This document shows, one piece after another, positions 62,825 through 64,000 of a stretch of 64,000 nucleotides of DNA. The notes under the pieces are model-generated. The model did not search any database and had not been told where the DNA came from. It saw nothing but the letters and a program-made list of their open reading frames with translations. The stretch spans positions 19,073,358 to 19,137,357 of the forward strand of contig SFZH01000008.1 of assembly GCA_021234535.1 (NCBI GenBank), written 5' to 3'. Each line of letters opens with the position of its first letter. Position 1 is the stretch's first letter. Origin of the DNA: Stichopus chloronotus. Its lineage: Eukaryota; Echinodermata; Holothuroidea; Aspidochirotida; Stichopodidae. The translations under genes were made by a program, and so were the position numbers.

Positions 62825-63250
62825 ACAATTATTTAGAAAGTTTACAGTACGGTTAAACATGAGTTGTTTAAGGATTTTGGAAAAGCAAGATAGAACAGAA
62901 ATTGGTCGAAAATTTTCATATTTCTCTAGGTCACCCTTCTTAAGAATGGGAATAACTTTTGCAGTTTTCACTTTACTAGGAAATACACCTGTACTGAGAG
63001 AGGTATTACAAATATGCGTAAGAGGGTTGACGATAAACGGTAAAACTTGCCTGATAATACCTGGCTTGAAATCATATATCCCGCTGCTTTGTTTCAAACA
63101 ATCGGTCCCAATTTTAAAGATTTCACCTTCACTCGTCGGGTATGTAAATATAGGGCAGATTGAGTAATGACTTCGATATCTTCATAGAGGTTGTGCGACC
63201 CATTGTTCGTGATCCTGTTTGCAAGAGACTTTAGGTAGCATTTCTCATTA

Positions 63251-64000
63251 CAGTCATTACTGTAGGTCTAACTTCGGTTTAGGCCTAGCGTATGCATTGT
63301 GCATAGGCCTGCCCTAACGTTAGGAGTGGGACTAACTTAGGAAATAGGAATTAGGATTAGCAGGACGGCCTGGGCCAAATTTAACTTGAAGATACAGTAG
63401 CTTGTGCCGAAAGTGACTTTTTTAGCATTTGTATTACTTTTCTACAAAATAAGACATGCATTTTCGTCATTACCGTCTTCTGTACAGCAATCTGACGTCC
63501 ACTAACGTATGACTATGAGACTTTTCGAGAGCACTGGCCTGGTCACGCATTGACTAGTTTAGTATTCGTCGTAATCGTACAGTACTACAGTACTATCACA
63601 CTAATGCTTCATTCAGTTGCGTAGGCTAACTTACTTCCGTGCAAAACATAGGACACAAATTTACAAACATTGTTTAGATTGGCCAGATCGAAGTCCTGGG
63701 TATGGCTGAAATTCGATGACTCAATCGGCCAGATGTTAATAAAAAGCTGGTTCATGCCCAAAACACACAGGGTTTACGACCAATAAAAGTAAACCAATTC
63801 TTCTTCACCTGCGCACAGCTCTGCCGATAGGTTGTAAATGGTCAGAACGGACAATGTTCTCATAACAAAAAGACCCTGAAAGAGCAGACATCCCAACGTG
63901 GACAGCGTAAGAAATTCTCTTTTCTTTTTTTTTTAATAAAACTGTTTATTGGGATGCGGATCGCAGAACTTGACCTCATGCGGAACAGATTCTCATTCAT
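63251..64000. other. No gene recognised
   Basis: No coding similarity, RNA gene or transposon end is visible. It lies beyond the 5' limit of the LINE and upstream of the C7orf25-like gene. Confidence 0.4.

Larger units (their letters stand above)
60735..63250 (-). mobile_element. Non-LTR retrotransposon (CR1/jockey-like LINE), 5'-truncated and broken
   Basis: Minus-strand fragments in order are the RT N-terminal part (63097-62840, VIPILKKGDLEKYENFRPIS), the fingers/palm (62193-61996, EQYGFRPEHSTELALADAFD), a block with GPLLFIIYVNAISHV and the catalytic FADD motif (61910-61623), a thumb region (61475-61287) and the C-terminal end (61274-61020). Several frameshifts separate them. A 617-bp MITE splits the RT at 62208-62824. 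The 3' end has a TTGAAT-type microsatellite near 60740, usual for such LINEs. No endonuclease domain is present in the window. Confidence 0.88.

Overview
The window is nuclear DNA of an animal: AT-rich, with two intron-rich genes, abundant transposon debris and many tandem repeats. Both genes resemble their vertebrate counterparts closely. The compact introns and the Ty3/gypsy, hAT and CR1/jockey-like elements suggest an invertebrate deuterostome, most likely an echinoderm or hemichordate. I cannot fix the species from the sequence.

Layout. Positions 1-5.4 kb are a transposon graveyard: the C-terminal end of a hAT transposase (minus), an internally deleted Ty3/gypsy element (minus), a second, different Ty3/gypsy gag (plus), and a 190-bp direct repeat at both ends. 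Positions 5.7-41.9 kb (plus) hold ARMC9, the LisH/armadillo-repeat protein of the ciliary base and tip. I traced 30 coding exons, giving about 917 residues, with compatible phases at every junction except two single-base frame breaks (exons 13 and 19). Its introns carry hAT-type elements with terminal inverted repeats and several tandem arrays. Positions 42-52 kb are intergenic or untranslated, with a hAT-like MITE and a CACATGAC-rich minisatellite. Positions 59.8-52.2 kb (minus) hold a complete eight-exon UPF0415/DUF1308 gene (C7orf25-like, 467 residues). Positions 60.7-63.3 kb (minus) are a broken non-LTR retrotransposon interrupted by a 617-bp MITE with an exact 8-bp target duplication. The last 0.7 kb shows no gene.

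ARMC9 and the C7orf25-like gene converge tail to tail about 10 kb apart. Nothing in the sequence links their functions.

The most unusual pattern is that several exons sit beside decayed tandem copies of themselves, often including their splice sites: ARMC9 exons 12, 19 and 22, the donor of exon 24, and exon 4 of the C7orf25-like gene. The exon 24 donor is unit 1 of a 13-unit array in which most units repeat a splice-donor-like motif. I found no multi-gene cassette that would count as a new system; the novelty here is in gene architecture.
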